Assembly: GCF_025465275.1 (NCBI RefSeq) | Contig: NZ_JAODNK010000006.1 | Coordinates: forward strand, 38,394-102,393 | DNA from: Nocardia sp. | GTDB lineage: Bacteria > Actinomycetota > Actinomycetes > Mycobacteriales > Mycobacteriaceae | Direction: 5' to 3' | Length of the DNA stretch: 64,000 nt | In this document: in pieces, positions 1-10,502 of the stretch | Layout of the letters: every line of letters starts with the position of its first letter | Position numbering within the stretch: the first letter of the stretch is position 1 | Position numbers and translations under genes: made by a program | Notes under the pieces: model-generated | Seen by the model: only the letters and a program-made list of their open reading frames with translations | Told to the model about the DNA's origin: nothing | Databases searched by the model: none

Positions 1-3000
1 TTGCCGCTATGGCAGGAAATTCTGGAGACTCCCGACCCGGCACTGGGCGCGCGGGCCCTCGATGCCGAGCACGACACCGCCGCCACCATGGAGCAGCTGC
101 GCACCACCATCCACGCCGAAACCACCTCGGCGGCACTGGAACTCATCCCCGAGCGCTTCCATTGCGGAGCCGATGACGCACTGCTCACCGCCCTCGCCCT
201 CGCGGCGAGCAGGTGGCGCAAAATCAACCGCACCCTGCTCACGCTGGAGGGCCACGGCCGCGAGGAATCGATCCTGCCCGGAGCGGATATCTCCCGCACC
301 GTCGGCTGGTTCACCAGCGTGTATCCGGTCGCACTGGATCTCGGCGGGATTAATATCGACGAGGCATTCCGGGGCGGACCCGCCGCCGGAGCCGCACTCA
401 AAGCCGTCAAGGAACAGCTGCGGGCCATCCCGGACAAGGGCGTCGGATTCGGCATGCTGCGCTACCTGAATCCAGAGACGGCCGCCGAGCTGGCCGCAGC
501 GCCCGTTCCGCAGCTCAGCTTCAACTATTTGGGGCGTACGGGGGCCAGTGCCGAGGGCGGCGAAGTCCCCTGGCTGCCACGTCGTTTCGAGGCGACTCAC
601 GATGATCGCGCACCCCTCGCGGCGGCCGTCGATATCAATGCCTTCCACACCGATGCCGGTTTGGAGATCACCTGGGCGTACGCCGCACGGCTGGTCACCG
701 AGACCCAGGTCCGCGAGTTCGCCGAGCTGTGGGCCGCGGCTCTGACCGCACTCACCACCCATGCCCGCCAGGCCGGTGCCGGCGGGCACACACCGTCCGA
801 CTTCTCGCTCGTCGACGTGGCGCAGCCGCACCTCGACGCGTGGGAGCGCGAGTATCCGCAGCTCACCGACGTCTGGCCGCTGTCACCACTGCAGTACGGC
901 CTGCTGTTCCATGCCCGGTACGACACCGACACCGCCGACGGCTACACGGTGCAGACGCAGCTGTCGCTGGCGGGCCGCGTGGATGCGGCGCGGCTGCGGA
1001 ATGCGGCGCAGAGCATTCTCGACCGGCACGAGGTACTGCGGGTGGCCTTCACCGAAACGGCGGCAGGACCGCGCCAGCTGGTGGTCGCCGGTGCCGAAAT
1101 ACCCTGGCAGCAAGTCGATCTCACCGATATCGAGGACCCCGCCGAGCGACAGCGCGAGCTGATGCGCCTGATTGCCGTCGATGCCGGCACCAGGTTCGAT
1201 CTCGCGCGCCCGCCGCTGTTGCGCATGAGTCTGATTCGCACCGATGCCGAGGCGTACACGCTGCTCATGACCAATCACCATCTGGTGCTGGACGGCTGGT
1301 CAACGCCGCTGGTGGTGCGGGAACTGCTGGCCGGATACCTGGCCGCGGTCACCGGGCACGAACTCAGCGCAGCGCCCGCGCATTCGTATCGCGAATTCCT
1401 GGCCTGGCTGGGCGAGCAGGACGATGCCGCCTCCCTGGCCGCGTGGACCGAGGCCCTCGCGGGCGTGGACTCCCCGACCCGCGCCGTACCCTCCCTGGCA
1501 GAAATCTCCAGTACCGAATCCGGCATGGTGACAGTCGATTTCGGGACGGAGGCGCTGTCGCGGCTGGAGTCGACCGTGCGTGCCGCCGGTGCGACCGTGA
1601 ACACCGCCGTTCAGACCGCCTGGGCACTGCTGCTGGCCATGGTCACCGGGCGCACCGATGTGGTGTTCGGCGGGACCGTATCCGGGCGGCCGCCACAGCT
1701 GGCCGGTATCGAGGAGATGGTCGGGCTCTTCATCAATACCCTGCCGGTACGGGTGCGACTGGACCCCGCCGAACGAGTAACCGAACTGCTGGCCCGGGTG
1801 CAATCGGAACAGACGCAACTGCTCGATCATCAGCATGTCGGGCTGGCCGCCATTCATCAGGCGGTCGGACTGTCCGAACTCTTCGACACCCTCACCGTTT
1901 TCGAGTCCTACCCGATCGATCGGGAGACACTGTCGCAGGCCTTGGATATCGCCGGTATGCGCATCCTGGATGTCTCCGGCACCGATGCCACACCGTATCC
2001 GCTGAACCTCATGGTGATTCCGCAGCGCGCACCGGACGGCGCCGAAAGTCTGCAGCTCACCGTGAAATTCATGACCGATCAGCTGCCCGAGGCACAGGCG
2101 CGGCGGCTGCTGGAACGCTTCGCGCAATTGCTCGGGCAGATCGCGGACCGGCCCGGGCTCCGGGTGGCGCAGCTGCAGCACTGCGACCCCGCCGAGCGGC
2201 GCGCGCTGCTGCCGGTGCGCGGTCTCGGGCCGGTGCCCATGCGCACGCTGGCCGATATCCTCGGCGCCGGCGCCCGAGTCGCGCCGGACGGGATTGCCAT
2301 CAGCACCGGCACTCTCACCATGACCTACCGCGATCTCGACGCCTGGTCCAATCGCTTCGCCCGCATGCTGCTGCGCCGCGGTGTCGGCCGCGAGGTCTTC
2401 GTGGTGCTGGCGCTGACCCGCTCGGTGGAATCGGTGGTCGCGGTGTGGGCGCTGGCCAAGACCGGGGCGGCATTCCTGCCGCTGGACCCCAACTATCCGG
2501 TGGAGCGCATCGAGCACATTCTCACCGACTCGCGCGCACCGATCGGCGTGACGGTGTGCTCGGTCGGCGAAACGCTGCCGGGCAGTATCGACTGGCTGCT
2601 GCTGGACGATCTCAACACCATTCGCCGGGTCATGACGGTCTCGGACGCGCCCATTACCGATGCGGAACGCGGCGGGCCCATCGATCTGAACCAGATCGCC
2701 TATCTCATCTACACTTCCGGCTCCACCGGCAAACCCAAGGCCGTATTGCTCAGCCATCGCGGCCTGGCCAATCTGGTGTCCTCGCAGGAAACCTTCCTCG
2801 ATCTGAACGAGGAGTGCAGCACGCTGCAGGTGGCCTCCCCCAGCTTCGACGCCTCGGTGCACGAAATGCTCATGGCGCACGGTATGGGCGGCCGACTGGT
2901 CATCTCGCCGCCGGATGTGTACGGCGGCCCAGAGCTGGAAGAACTATTGCGCACCGAGCGGGTGACCCATGCGGTCATCACACCGTCGGTGCTGGCCACC

Positions 3001-6000
3001 ATGAATCCGGCCGGACTCGGCGATCTGCGGAATCTAACGGTGGCCGGCGAGGCGGCCGGACCGGAACTGGTGGCCGCGTGGTCCACCGGGCGACGCATGG
3101 TGAACCTTTACGGGCCAACCGAATTCAGCATCTGGGCGACCGGTCCGGGCGAACTTCGGGGCGGCGAGCCCATAACCATCGGCACGCCCATTCGCGGCGC
3201 GGCGGCCATGGTGCTCGACACCTGGCTGCGACCGGTGCCCGTGGGCACGACCGGCGAGCTGTATCTGACCGGTCCGGCGCTCGCCCGCGGCTACTTCAAC
3301 CGATTCTCGCTCACCGCAACACGTTTCGTGACCAATCCGTACGGCTCTCCCGGCACACGCATGTACCGCACCGGCGATATGGTGCGCTGGGTGCCGACCG
3401 AGCACGGCGCGGAGACCCGGCTCGAGCTGGAATATCAGGGGCGCAGCGACTTCCAGGTCAAGATTCGCGGACTGCGTATCGAACTCGGCGAGATCGACGC
3501 GGTCTTGAGCGCCGACGACGAGGTCGAATACGCCGCCACCATCGGCTGCCCAGGGCCGGGCGGGCAGACCGTTCTGGTCTCCTATGTTGTCGGGCTGGGC
3601 GAGCACGACCTGGATACCGAACTGCTGCGCACCCGCGTCGCCGCCGCACTGCCGGGATATATGGTGCCGAGCTACCTCATCGAACTCGATGAAGTGCCGC
3701 TCACGCCGGTCGGCAAACTGGATCGAACTGCCTTGCCCGCACCGGATTTCGCCAGTCTGCTGGAACGGTATCTGGCACCGCGCACCGCCGTGGAGACCGC
3801 GGTCGCCGACGTGTTCGCCGAGGTGCTGGGCGTGGAAAAGGTCAGTATCGATCGATCCTTCTTCGAACTCGGCGGCAATTCGCTCAGCGCCACCCGCGTG
3901 GTGGCGCGAGTCAATGCCGCAGTGGGCGCGACCATTGCGCTGCGCGATCTGTTCGACGCACCGACCGTCGCCCAGCTCTCGACACGTGTGGTGCCCGCGG
4001 GCGACGGTATGGGGCGGCCCGTATTGGCGGCCCGTATCCGGCCCGACCGGATTCCGCTTTCCCCTGCGCAGCAACGCATGTGGGTGATGAACCGGTTGGA
4101 CCCGGCATCGGCGGCCTACAACATCTCCGTCGCGCTGCGGCTTCGCTCCGTCGGCCCGCGCTTCGGTGCGCTGGATGTGCGGGCGCTGCGGCAGGCCGTC
4201 ATCGATGTGGTGACCCGGCACGAGACGCTGCGCACCATCTATCCGGCGGACGCCGACGGACCACGTCAGGTGGTGGTCGGCGCGGAGTCGGCCGCGCCCG
4301 AACTGCGGGTCGTCGAGACCGAAGACGGTGCGGCACTGGCCGATCAGATCGCGGCGGTCACCGGCGCCGGATTCGATCTGACCCGGGAATCGCCGCTGCG
4401 CCTCGGGTTCTTCCGGATCACCCCGGACAGCGAGGCCGAGACGCACGTGGTGGTGCTGGTGGTGCACCATGTCAGCGCCGACGGAACCTCCATGGCCCCG
4501 CTGGCCACCGACCTCATGGCGGCCTACCTGGCGCGCACTGCCGGAGCGGACCATGCGCTGCCGCCGCTGCGGGTGCAGTACGCGGACTACTCGATATGGC
4601 AGCGCGAGCTGCTCGGCGACGAGCGCGACCCGGACTCCGCTGCCGCACAGCAGATCCGGTACTGGTCGGAGCGACTGGCCGCGACACCGGACGCATTGGA
4701 ACTGCCCGCCGACCGACCGCGGCCGGCGGTGCAGAGCATGCGCAGCGCCGATCTGGCCTTCACCGTCCGGCCCGAATTGCACAGTGCCCTCACGTCTTTG
4801 GCCACCGAGACCGAATCCAGTCTGTTCATGGTGGTGCATGCCGCGCTGGCGGTGCTGCTCTCCCGACTCGCGGGCACTCCGGACGTCTTGATCGGCACCG
4901 CCGTGGCGGGACGCGGCGAAGCCGCACTGGACGATCTGGTCGGCATGTTCGTCAATACGCTGGCCCTGCGCACTCCGGTCGACGCCGGACGCGGCTTCCG
5001 CGAATTCCTCGCCACCGTCAGGACTTCGGACCTCGACGCCTTCGCCAATGCCGAGGTGCCCTTCGAACGCCTGGTGCAGGTGCTGGATCCGCCACGATCC
5101 ACGGCACACCATCCGCTGTTCCAGGTATCGCTGTCCTTGCAGAACTTCAGCACCCCGGCGCTGGAATTCCCGGGACTGCGGGTGACGGTGGAGCCGTTCG
5201 ACCGGGATACCTCCCAATTCGATCTGACCTTCGATCTGCGCGACCCGAATCCCGGTGCGGGACCGGGTGGTTTGGACGGCACCCTCACCTACGCCACCGA
5301 TATGTTCGATGCGGCCACCGCCGCACAGTTGGTGTCGAGGTGGGAGCAGTTGCTCACCACCATTGCCGCCGACCCGGATATCCGGATCTCCGATATCGAT
5401 CTCATGGCCCCGGCCGAGCGGGCCGCACTGGTACCGCTGCGCGGGCCGCGCAGCGCCGGAACGAGCACGCTCGCCGAGATTCTCACGACCGCCTCGGCTT
5501 TCCACCCCGATCGCCCGGCCATTGTCGCCGACGGCCGCACCACCACCTACGGCGAACTCGAGGCCGCCGCCGATCAGCTGGCGGACCAGCTCTCGGCAGC
5601 TGGGGCCGATGTCGAAACCGTGGTGGCCCTGGCGCTTTCACGCAGCGCCGAACTGCTCATCGCACTGCTGGCCACCGCCAAGACCGGGGCGGCCTTCCTG
5701 CCCATCGACCCGCGTCATCCACTCGATCGCATCGACCACATGCTGTCCGACTCCGGCGCGGTGCTCGGATTGACCACCAGCGTCCACCGGCCGCTGCTGC
5801 CCGACACCGTCCGCTGGGTGCAGCTGGATCAGCCTGCCACTCCTGTGCGGGCGAAAGCTCCGTGGGAACAGACGTATCGCGAAATACATCCGGACCACCC
5901 TGCCTGGCTGATCTACACCTCCGGGTCGACCGGAACGCCCAAGGGCGTGTCGGTCTCGCATCGCGGCATAGCCGATCTCGTACGGGCGCAGTATCACATG

Positions 6001-9000
6001 CTCGGGCTCAACGCGAAGTCGCGGGTATTGCAGGTCGCCTCACCGAGTTTCGATGCCTCGGCGTTCGAAGCACTCATGGCGTTCGGCGCGGGCGGCACCG
6101 CGGTGGTCGCGCCGCCCGATGTGTTCGGTGGCGACGCGCTGGCGGAACTCATTGCCGCACAGCAGGTTACCCATCTGGTGATCACGCCCTCCGCGCTGGC
6201 GACCATGGATCCGGCTGCGGTGCCCAGCGTTCGTGTGCTGGCTGTCGCCGGTGAAGCCATCGGACCCGATCTTGTCGCCCGCTGGGCGGCGTACCGGATG
6301 CTGGTGAATCTCTACGGCCCTACCGAATTCACCATCTGGGCAACAACTTCGGATGTTCTGCGGGCCGATCGGCAGGTCACCATCGGCCGCCCGATCCGCG
6401 GAGCAGCCGCGGTGGTCCTCGATGAACGGCTGCGGCCGGTGCCCGTGGGTGTGGCCGGTGAGCTCTACTTGGCCGGACCCGCACTGGCCCGCGGCTATCA
6501 CGCGCGCCCCGGCCTGACCTCGGGCCGCTTTGTCGCCGACCCCTACGGCGAGCCGGGAGAACGCATGTACCGCACCGGCGATCTGGTGCGCTGGACCGGC
6601 GCGCTCGCCGCGCCCCGGCTGGAGTATCTGGGCCGCACCGACTTCCAGGTCAAGGTGCGCGGCCAGCGCATCGAACTCGGCGAGATCGACGCGGTGCTGA
6701 CCCGCGCCGACCAGGTCGAATTCGCTGTCACCCTGGGTGTTCCGGGACCGGGCGGGGCCACCGCACTCGCGGCCTATCTGCTGCCCGTGCTCGGCGCGGA
6801 GCTCGATATCGCCGCCGTGCGCGCGCATGCCACCGATCGGCTGCCCGGCTATATGGTGCCATCGGCCTTCGTGGTGCTCGACGCCATCCCGCTCAATGCC
6901 GTCGGCAAACTCGATCGGAAAGCCCTGCCGCAGCCGGTATTCGAGGCCGAGACCGAATATCGCGCACCGACCACCGACACCGAATCGACGCTGGCCGCAC
7001 TCGTGGCGGAGCTGCTCGGACGCGATCGGGTCGGCGTGCACGATTCGTTCTTCGCGCTCGGCGGGGACAGCATTCTGGCCATTCAACTGGTGTCGCGGGC
7101 GCGGCTGCACGGGCTCGAGCTCACGCCGCTGCAGATCTTCGAGCACCGCACCGTCGCCGCACTGGCAGCACTGGCCGATGCGGCGGGCGAGGCCGTGGTC
7201 CTCGAGGAGCTGCCGGGCGGGGGTGTAGGCGATATGCCGCTCACGCCGATCATGCGCTGGATGATCGAGCGCGGCGGTGACTTCGGCCGGTTCGCGCAGA
7301 CCGCCGTGCTGGAGATGCCGTCGGGCATTACTCGCGCGCAGTTGGTCGCCACCGTCGGTGCGGTGATCGACCACCACGACATGTTGCGCGCCCAGCTCAG
7401 TAATGAGGACGGTGACTGGCGGCTGCGGACCCGTGAGCCCGGCGCCGTCGATGTGGATGCGCTGCTGCATCGGGTGGAATTCGATGCCGCCGGCACCAGC
7501 GAGCTGCGCGAATATGCCGCGACCGAACTCGATTCGGCCCTGCAGCGGCTCGATCCGGCGACCGGGATCATGCTCCAACTGGTGTGGCTCGACCCGGCGG
7601 GACCGACCGGTCGCTCCGGACGATTGATCCTGGTGGCACACCATCTCGTAATAGATGGTGTGTCCTGGCGAATCCTGGTCCCGGATCTGATCGCCTCCTG
7701 GGCCCAGATCTCCGGTGGCGCGGCCCCGGTCCTGTCCGAAACCGGGACCTCCATGCGCCGCTGGGCACATGCGCTGCACGAGGAGGCGCACAGCGCCACC
7801 CGCACCGCCGAACTCGACTACTGGCACGAGATCGCCACCACCCCCGATCCGCCGATCGGCCGCCGCGAACTCGATCCCGAGATCGATCTCATCGGCACCG
7901 TGCGCGCGGTCGACGTCGAAGCACCCGAGGAGGTCACCACCGCCCTGCTCACCACACTGCCCGCCCTGTTCGGCGGCAGTGTCGAAGACGCGCTGCTGGC
8001 GACCCTCGCCCTCGCGGTCCGGCACTGGCGGATCCGCAGTGATTACGACTCGGTGCTGATTCGTATGGAGGGCCACGGGCGGCAGCAGGAAATCGTGCCC
8101 GGCGCGGATCTGTCCCGCACCATCGGCTGGTTCACCAGTCTCTATCCCGTGGAACTGCGGCTGCCGGGCATCGATATCGACGATGCGCTCCAGGGCGGGC
8201 CCGCCATGGGCGAGGCGATCCGCGCGGTGAAGCATCAGCTGCTTGCCGTGCCGGACAAGGGCATCGGATTCAGCCTGCTGCGCTACCTCAACCAGGAGGT
8301 GGCAGGACAGCTGCCCGAGCAATTGCCGGGGCGCATCGGATTCAACTATCTGGGCCGATACGCCGCCGCCGACATTCCGGCCGGGCTGGAAGGGCTCGGC
8401 TGGCTGCCCACCGACGAATTCGGGGATCTGCACGCGACGGAAAACCCGGATGTGCCGGTGACCGCCGAAATCGAGATCAATGCCGTGGTGGCCGGCGACC
8501 GGTTGCAGGCGAGTTTCACCTACCCCGAAAAGCTGGTGCCCCGATCGAAGGTCGCCGCCCTGGCCTGGCTGTGGATCGAAGCACTCACCGCCGCAGCCTG
8601 GTTCGCCGATACCCCGGCTGCCCGCGCGGCCGCCGACGCGGAATCGCGGTACGTGGCAGAGCAAGCCAGGGCGGCTGCCGCACTGATTGCCGCACAACAG
8701 GATTCGCCGCCCGGACTCGGACTGGACGTGGTACTGCCCATCCGTCTCGGCGGTGGCGAACCCGCGCTGTTCTGCATCCACCCGTCCTCCGGCATGGCGT
8801 GGACCTACCTGGGACTGGCCGATGCCCTGCGACCCGGCCGTCCCATCTACGGATTGCAGGCCCCGGACCTGTCCGGCGCACCGCACGCCGAGAGCATCGA
8901 CGACTTCGCCGAGCGCTACGTCCGGGAAATCCGGCGTCTGCAACCGGAGGGCCCGTACCATCTGCTCGGCTGGTCCTTCGGCGGCCTCATCGCACATGCC

Positions 9001-9495
9001 GTCGCCACAAAACTCCAGGAAGCAGGGGCTCGGATCGGCATTCTCACGCTGCTCGACGCCGACAGCACCGATATCGACGGTGACAGCATCGAAAGGCTCA
9101 CCGCCGGTTCCTTCGTGGCCAGTTTCGGCCAGGTCTTCGGCATCGAGGACGTACCGGCCGACGCCACCGCCGACGAGGCCGCCGAGCTCATTCGCGACCG
9201 CATGGGCGGAATCTCCTTGATCGATGCCGCCACCCTCGAACGCATGGCCGCCTCCTACAACGCCTCCGCCCGCACCCGCACCGGATATCAGCGGCCGGTA
9301 TTCCACGGCGACGCACTGTATTTCAGCGCCACCGTCGACACCTCGGAGATCTTCGGGCCCGCCGGCTGGCGGCCGTGGATCACCGGTGACATCACCAATC
9401 ACGACATCGAAGTCGCTCACGAGGAACTGACCGCGCCACCCGCGCTCGCGGCGATTGCCCGCATCCTCGACGAATACCTCGGAGGGACACAGTGA
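1..9495 (+). CDS. Non-ribosomal peptide synthetase, 3' part (partial E-C-A-PCP-C-A-PCP-E-TE)
   Basis: The 5' end lies outside the window; the frame is open from base 1. Domains in order: C-terminal half of an epimerization domain (about residues 1-255; motif EGHGREE, then FNYLGR), condensation C1 (about 285-720; HHLVLDG at 426-432), adenylation A1 (LIYTSGSTGKPK at 902-913, YGPTE at 1037-1041, TGD at 1124-1126, A10 Lys1239), carrier PCP1 (LGGNS, Ser1294), C2 (HHVSADG at 1489-1495), A2 (LIYTSGSTGTPK at 1970-1981, Lys2303), PCP2 (LGGDS, Ser2357), a complete E domain (HHLVIDGVSW from 2547) and a type I thioesterase (GWSFGG, Ser2992; His about 3134). By-eye alignment with GrsA gives specificity residues DAHVTALIWK (A1) and DAFVAALIWK (A2); I do not assign substrates. 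All visible catalytic motifs are intact, so two residues are added and the last is probably epimerized before release. The stop codon overlaps the GTG of the next gene, linking it to the exporter. The product is unknown. Confidence 0.95.
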   Translation: MPLWQEILETPDPALGARALDAEHDTAATMEQLRTTIHAETTSAALELIPERFHCGADDALLTALALAASRWRKINRTLLTLEGHGREESILPGADISRTVGWFTSVYPVALDLGGINIDEAFRGGPAAGAALKAVKEQLRAIPDKGVGFGMLRYLNPETAAELAAAPVPQLSFNYLGRTGASAEGGEVPWLPRRFEATHDDRAPLAAAVDINAFHTDAGLEITWAYAARLVTETQVREFAELWAAALTALTTHARQAGAGGHTPSDFSLVDVAQPHLDAWEREYPQLTDVWPLSPLQYGLLFHARYDTDTADGYTVQTQLSLAGRVDAARLRNAAQSILDRHEVLRVAFTETAAGPRQLVVAGAEIPWQQVDLTDIEDPAERQRELMRLIAVDAGTRFDLARPPLLRMSLIRTDAEAYTLLMTNHHLVLDGWSTPLVVRELLAGYLAAVTGHELSAAPAHSYREFLAWLGEQDDAASLAAWTEALAGVDSPTRAVPSLAEISSTESGMVTVDFGTEALSRLESTVRAAGATVNTAVQTAWALLLAMVTGRTDVVFGGTVSGRPPQLAGIEEMVGLFINTLPVRVRLDPAERVTELLARVQSEQTQLLDHQHVGLAAIHQAVGLSELFDTLTVFESYPIDRETLSQALDIAGMRILDVSGTDATPYPLNLMVIPQRAPDGAESLQLTVKFMTDQLPEAQARRLLERFAQLLGQIADRPGLRVAQLQHCDPAERRALLPVRGLGPVPMRTLADILGAGARVAPDGIAISTGTLTMTYRDLDAWSNRFARMLLRRGVGREVFVVLALTRSVESVVAVWALAKTGAAFLPLDPNYPVERIEHILTDSRAPIGVTVCSVGETLPGSIDWLLLDDLNTIRRVMTVSDAPITDAERGGPIDLNQIAYLIYTSGSTGKPKAVLLSHRGLANLVSSQETFLDLNEECSTLQVASPSFDASVHEMLMAHGMGGRLVISPPDVYGGPELEELLRTERVTHAVITPSVLATMNPAGLGDLRNLTVAGEAAGPELVAAWSTGRRMVNLYGPTEFSIWATGPGELRGGEPITIGTPIRGAAAMVLDTWLRPVPVGTTGELYLTGPALARGYFNRFSLTATRFVTNPYGSPGTRMYRTGDMVRWVPTEHGAETRLELEYQGRSDFQVKIRGLRIELGEIDAVLSADDEVEYAATIGCPGPGGQTVLVSYVVGLGEHDLDTELLRTRVAAALPGYMVPSYLIELDEVPLTPVGKLDRTALPAPDFASLLERYLAPRTAVETAVADVFAEVLGVEKVSIDRSFFELGGNSLSATRVVARVNAAVGATIALRDLFDAPTVAQLSTRVVPAGDGMGRPVLAARIRPDRIPLSPAQQRMWVMNRLDPASAAYNISVALRLRSVGPRFGALDVRALRQAVIDVVTRHETLRTIYPADADGPRQVVVGAESAAPELRVVETEDGAALADQIAAVTGAGFDLTRESPLRLGFFRITPDSEAETHVVVLVVHHVSADGTSMAPLATDLMAAYLARTAGADHALPPLRVQYADYSIWQRELLGDERDPDSAAAQQIRYWSERLAATPDALELPADRPRPAVQSMRSADLAFTVRPELHSALTSLATETESSLFMVVHAALAVLLSRLAGTPDVLIGTAVAGRGEAALDDLVGMFVNTLALRTPVDAGRGFREFLATVRTSDLDAFANAEVPFERLVQVLDPPRSTAHHPLFQVSLSLQNFSTPALEFPGLRVTVEPFDRDTSQFDLTFDLRDPNPGAGPGGLDGTLTYATDMFDAATAAQLVSRWEQLLTTIAADPDIRISDIDLMAPAERAALVPLRGPRSAGTSTLAEILTTASAFHPDRPAIVADGRTTTYGELEAAADQLADQLSAAGADVETVVALALSRSAELLIALLATAKTGAAFLPIDPRHPLDRIDHMLSDSGAVLGLTTSVHRPLLPDTVRWVQLDQPATPVRAKAPWEQTYREIHPDHPAWLIYTSGSTGTPKGVSVSHRGIADLVRAQYHMLGLNAKSRVLQVASPSFDASAFEALMAFGAGGTAVVAPPDVFGGDALAELIAAQQVTHLVITPSALATMDPAAVPSVRVLAVAGEAIGPDLVARWAAYRMLVNLYGPTEFTIWATTSDVLRADRQVTIGRPIRGAAAVVLDERLRPVPVGVAGELYLAGPALARGYHARPGLTSGRFVADPYGEPGERMYRTGDLVRWTGALAAPRLEYLGRTDFQVKVRGQRIELGEIDAVLTRADQVEFAVTLGVPGPGGATALAAYLLPVLGAELDIAAVRAHATDRLPGYMVPSAFVVLDAIPLNAVGKLDRKALPQPVFEAETEYRAPTTDTESTLAALVAELLGRDRVGVHDSFFALGGDSILAIQLVSRARLHGLELTPLQIFEHRTVAALAALADAAGEAVVLEELPGGGVGDMPLTPIMRWMIERGGDFGRFAQTAVLEMPSGITRAQLVATVGAVIDHHDMLRAQLSNEDGDWRLRTREPGAVDVDALLHRVEFDAAGTSELREYAATELDSALQRLDPATGIMLQLVWLDPAGPTGRSGRLILVAHHLVIDGVSWRILVPDLIASWAQISGGAAPVLSETGTSMRRWAHALHEEAHSATRTAELDYWHEIATTPDPPIGRRELDPEIDLIGTVRAVDVEAPEEVTTALLTTLPALFGGSVEDALLATLALAVRHWRIRSDYDSVLIRMEGHGRQQEIVPGADLSRTIGWFTSLYPVELRLPGIDIDDALQGGPAMGEAIRAVKHQLLAVPDKGIGFSLLRYLNQEVAGQLPEQLPGRIGFNYLGRYAAADIPAGLEGLGWLPTDEFGDLHATENPDVPVTAEIEINAVVAGDRLQASFTYPEKLVPRSKVAALAWLWIEALTAAAWFADTPAARAAADAESRYVAEQARAAAALIAAQQDSPPGLGLDVVLPIRLGGGEPALFCIHPSSGMAWTYLGLADALRPGRPIYGLQAPDLSGAPHAESIDDFAERYVREIRRLQPEGPYHLLGWSFGGLIAHAVATKLQEAGARIGILTLLDADSTDIDGDSIERLTAGSFVASFGQVFGIEDVPADATADEAAELIRDRMGGISLIDAATLERMAASYNASARTRTGYQRPVFHGDALYFSATVDTSEIFGPAGWRPWITGDITNHDIEVAHEELTAPPALAAIARILDEYLGGTQ

Positions 9496-10502
9496 CCACA
9501 GCCAATAGCGCGGTGACATCGGAAGCCGGCGACGGCGTCATCGTCGAAGGCGTCGAGAAATCCTTCGGCGCGGTACAAGCCTTGCGCGGCATCACCTTCA
9601 AGGCCGCACCCGGCGAAGTGCTCGGCATTCTCGGGCCCAATGGCGCCGGGAAGACCACCACCGTCAATATCCTCTCCACGCTCATCGCACCGGATGCCGG
9701 GCGCGCCTCGGTCGCGGGGCACGATGTGGTCGCCGAAGCCGCCGAGGTGCGCCGCAGCATTATGCTGACCGGCCAATTCGCCGCGCTCGACGACGCTTTG
9801 AACGGGTACGAGAACCTCGTCATGTTCGGGCGGCTGATGGGACTGCGCAAGCGCGCCGCGCGCGCCCGCGCCGACGAACTCATCGATGAATTCGATCTCA
9901 CGGCGGCCGCGAAACGCCGCGTCGGCACCTACTCCGGCGGTATGCGGCGGCGCATAGACATCGCCTGCGGGCTGGTGGTGCGGCCGGAGGTGGTATTCCT
10001 CGACGAACCCACCACCGGGCTGGATCCCCGTAGCCGCCAAGGGGTGTGGGATCTGGTCGGCGGATTCCGCAAGCACGGCATCACCACGCTGCTCACCACG
10101 CAGTATCTGGAGGAGGCCGATGCGCTCTGCGACCGGATCATCGTCATCGACCACGGGGTGGTCATTGCCAGCGGCACCCCTGATGAGCTCAAGGCGCGCA
10201 CCGGCGGCAGCTACTGCGAAATCGTGCCGCTGCGCATGGAGGATCTGCCCGCCATTGCCGCCGCGCTCGGCGATCTGATCCCCGAGGCGACTCGTGTTGC
10301 CCTGACCGGGGATTCGGATCGATTGTCCATTCCCGCACCGGAGGGCGCGAAGACGCTCGCCGAGGCACTGCGCCGACTCGACAGCGCCGGAATGGAATTG
10401 GTGGATATCGCACTGCGGCGACCCTCGCTCGACGAGGTGTTCCTCGAACTCACCGGCCATCCGGCCGAACAGACGGTCGCCGAGGAAGGGGCGCCGTCGT
10501 GA
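9492..10502 (+). CDS. ABC transporter ATP-binding protein, DrrA (daunorubicin resistance) type
   Basis: This 336-residue ABC ATPase has Walker A GPNGAGKTT (about 48-56), the signature YSGGM (147-151) and Walker B VVFLDEP (167-173), followed by the C-terminal extension typical of DrrA/CcmA-like drug exporters. Such proteins energise a dimer of ABC-2 permeases at the cytoplasmic membrane. The GTG start overlaps the NRPS stop (GTGA) with GGAGGG at 9481-9486 as ribosome binding site, and its own stop overlaps the next GTG in the same way. That coupling suggests that it exports, and gives self-resistance to, the NRPS product. The substrate itself is an inference. Confidence 0.95.
   Translation: MTTANSAVTSEAGDGVIVEGVEKSFGAVQALRGITFKAAPGEVLGILGPNGAGKTTTVNILSTLIAPDAGRASVAGHDVVAEAAEVRRSIMLTGQFAALDDALNGYENLVMFGRLMGLRKRAARARADELIDEFDLTAAAKRRVGTYSGGMRRRIDIACGLVVRPEVVFLDEPTTGLDPRSRQGVWDLVGGFRKHGITTLLTTQYLEEADALCDRIIVIDHGVVIASGTPDELKARTGGSYCEIVPLRMEDLPAIAAALGDLIPEATRVALTGDSDRLSIPAPEGAKTLAEALRRLDSAGMELVDIALRRPSLDEVFLELTGHPAEQTVAEEGAPS

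Noticed and set aside
1..3. TTG at base 1 as true start of the NRPS
   Set aside because: The protein begins in the middle of an epimerization domain, so the gene must extend to the left of the window.
729..9519. Long open frames overlapping the NRPS on both strands (up to about 1,160 residues)
   Set aside because: They are GC-driven shadows, with Arg/Gly/Ala-rich composition and no domain motifs, while the NRPS frame has complete catalytic motifs.
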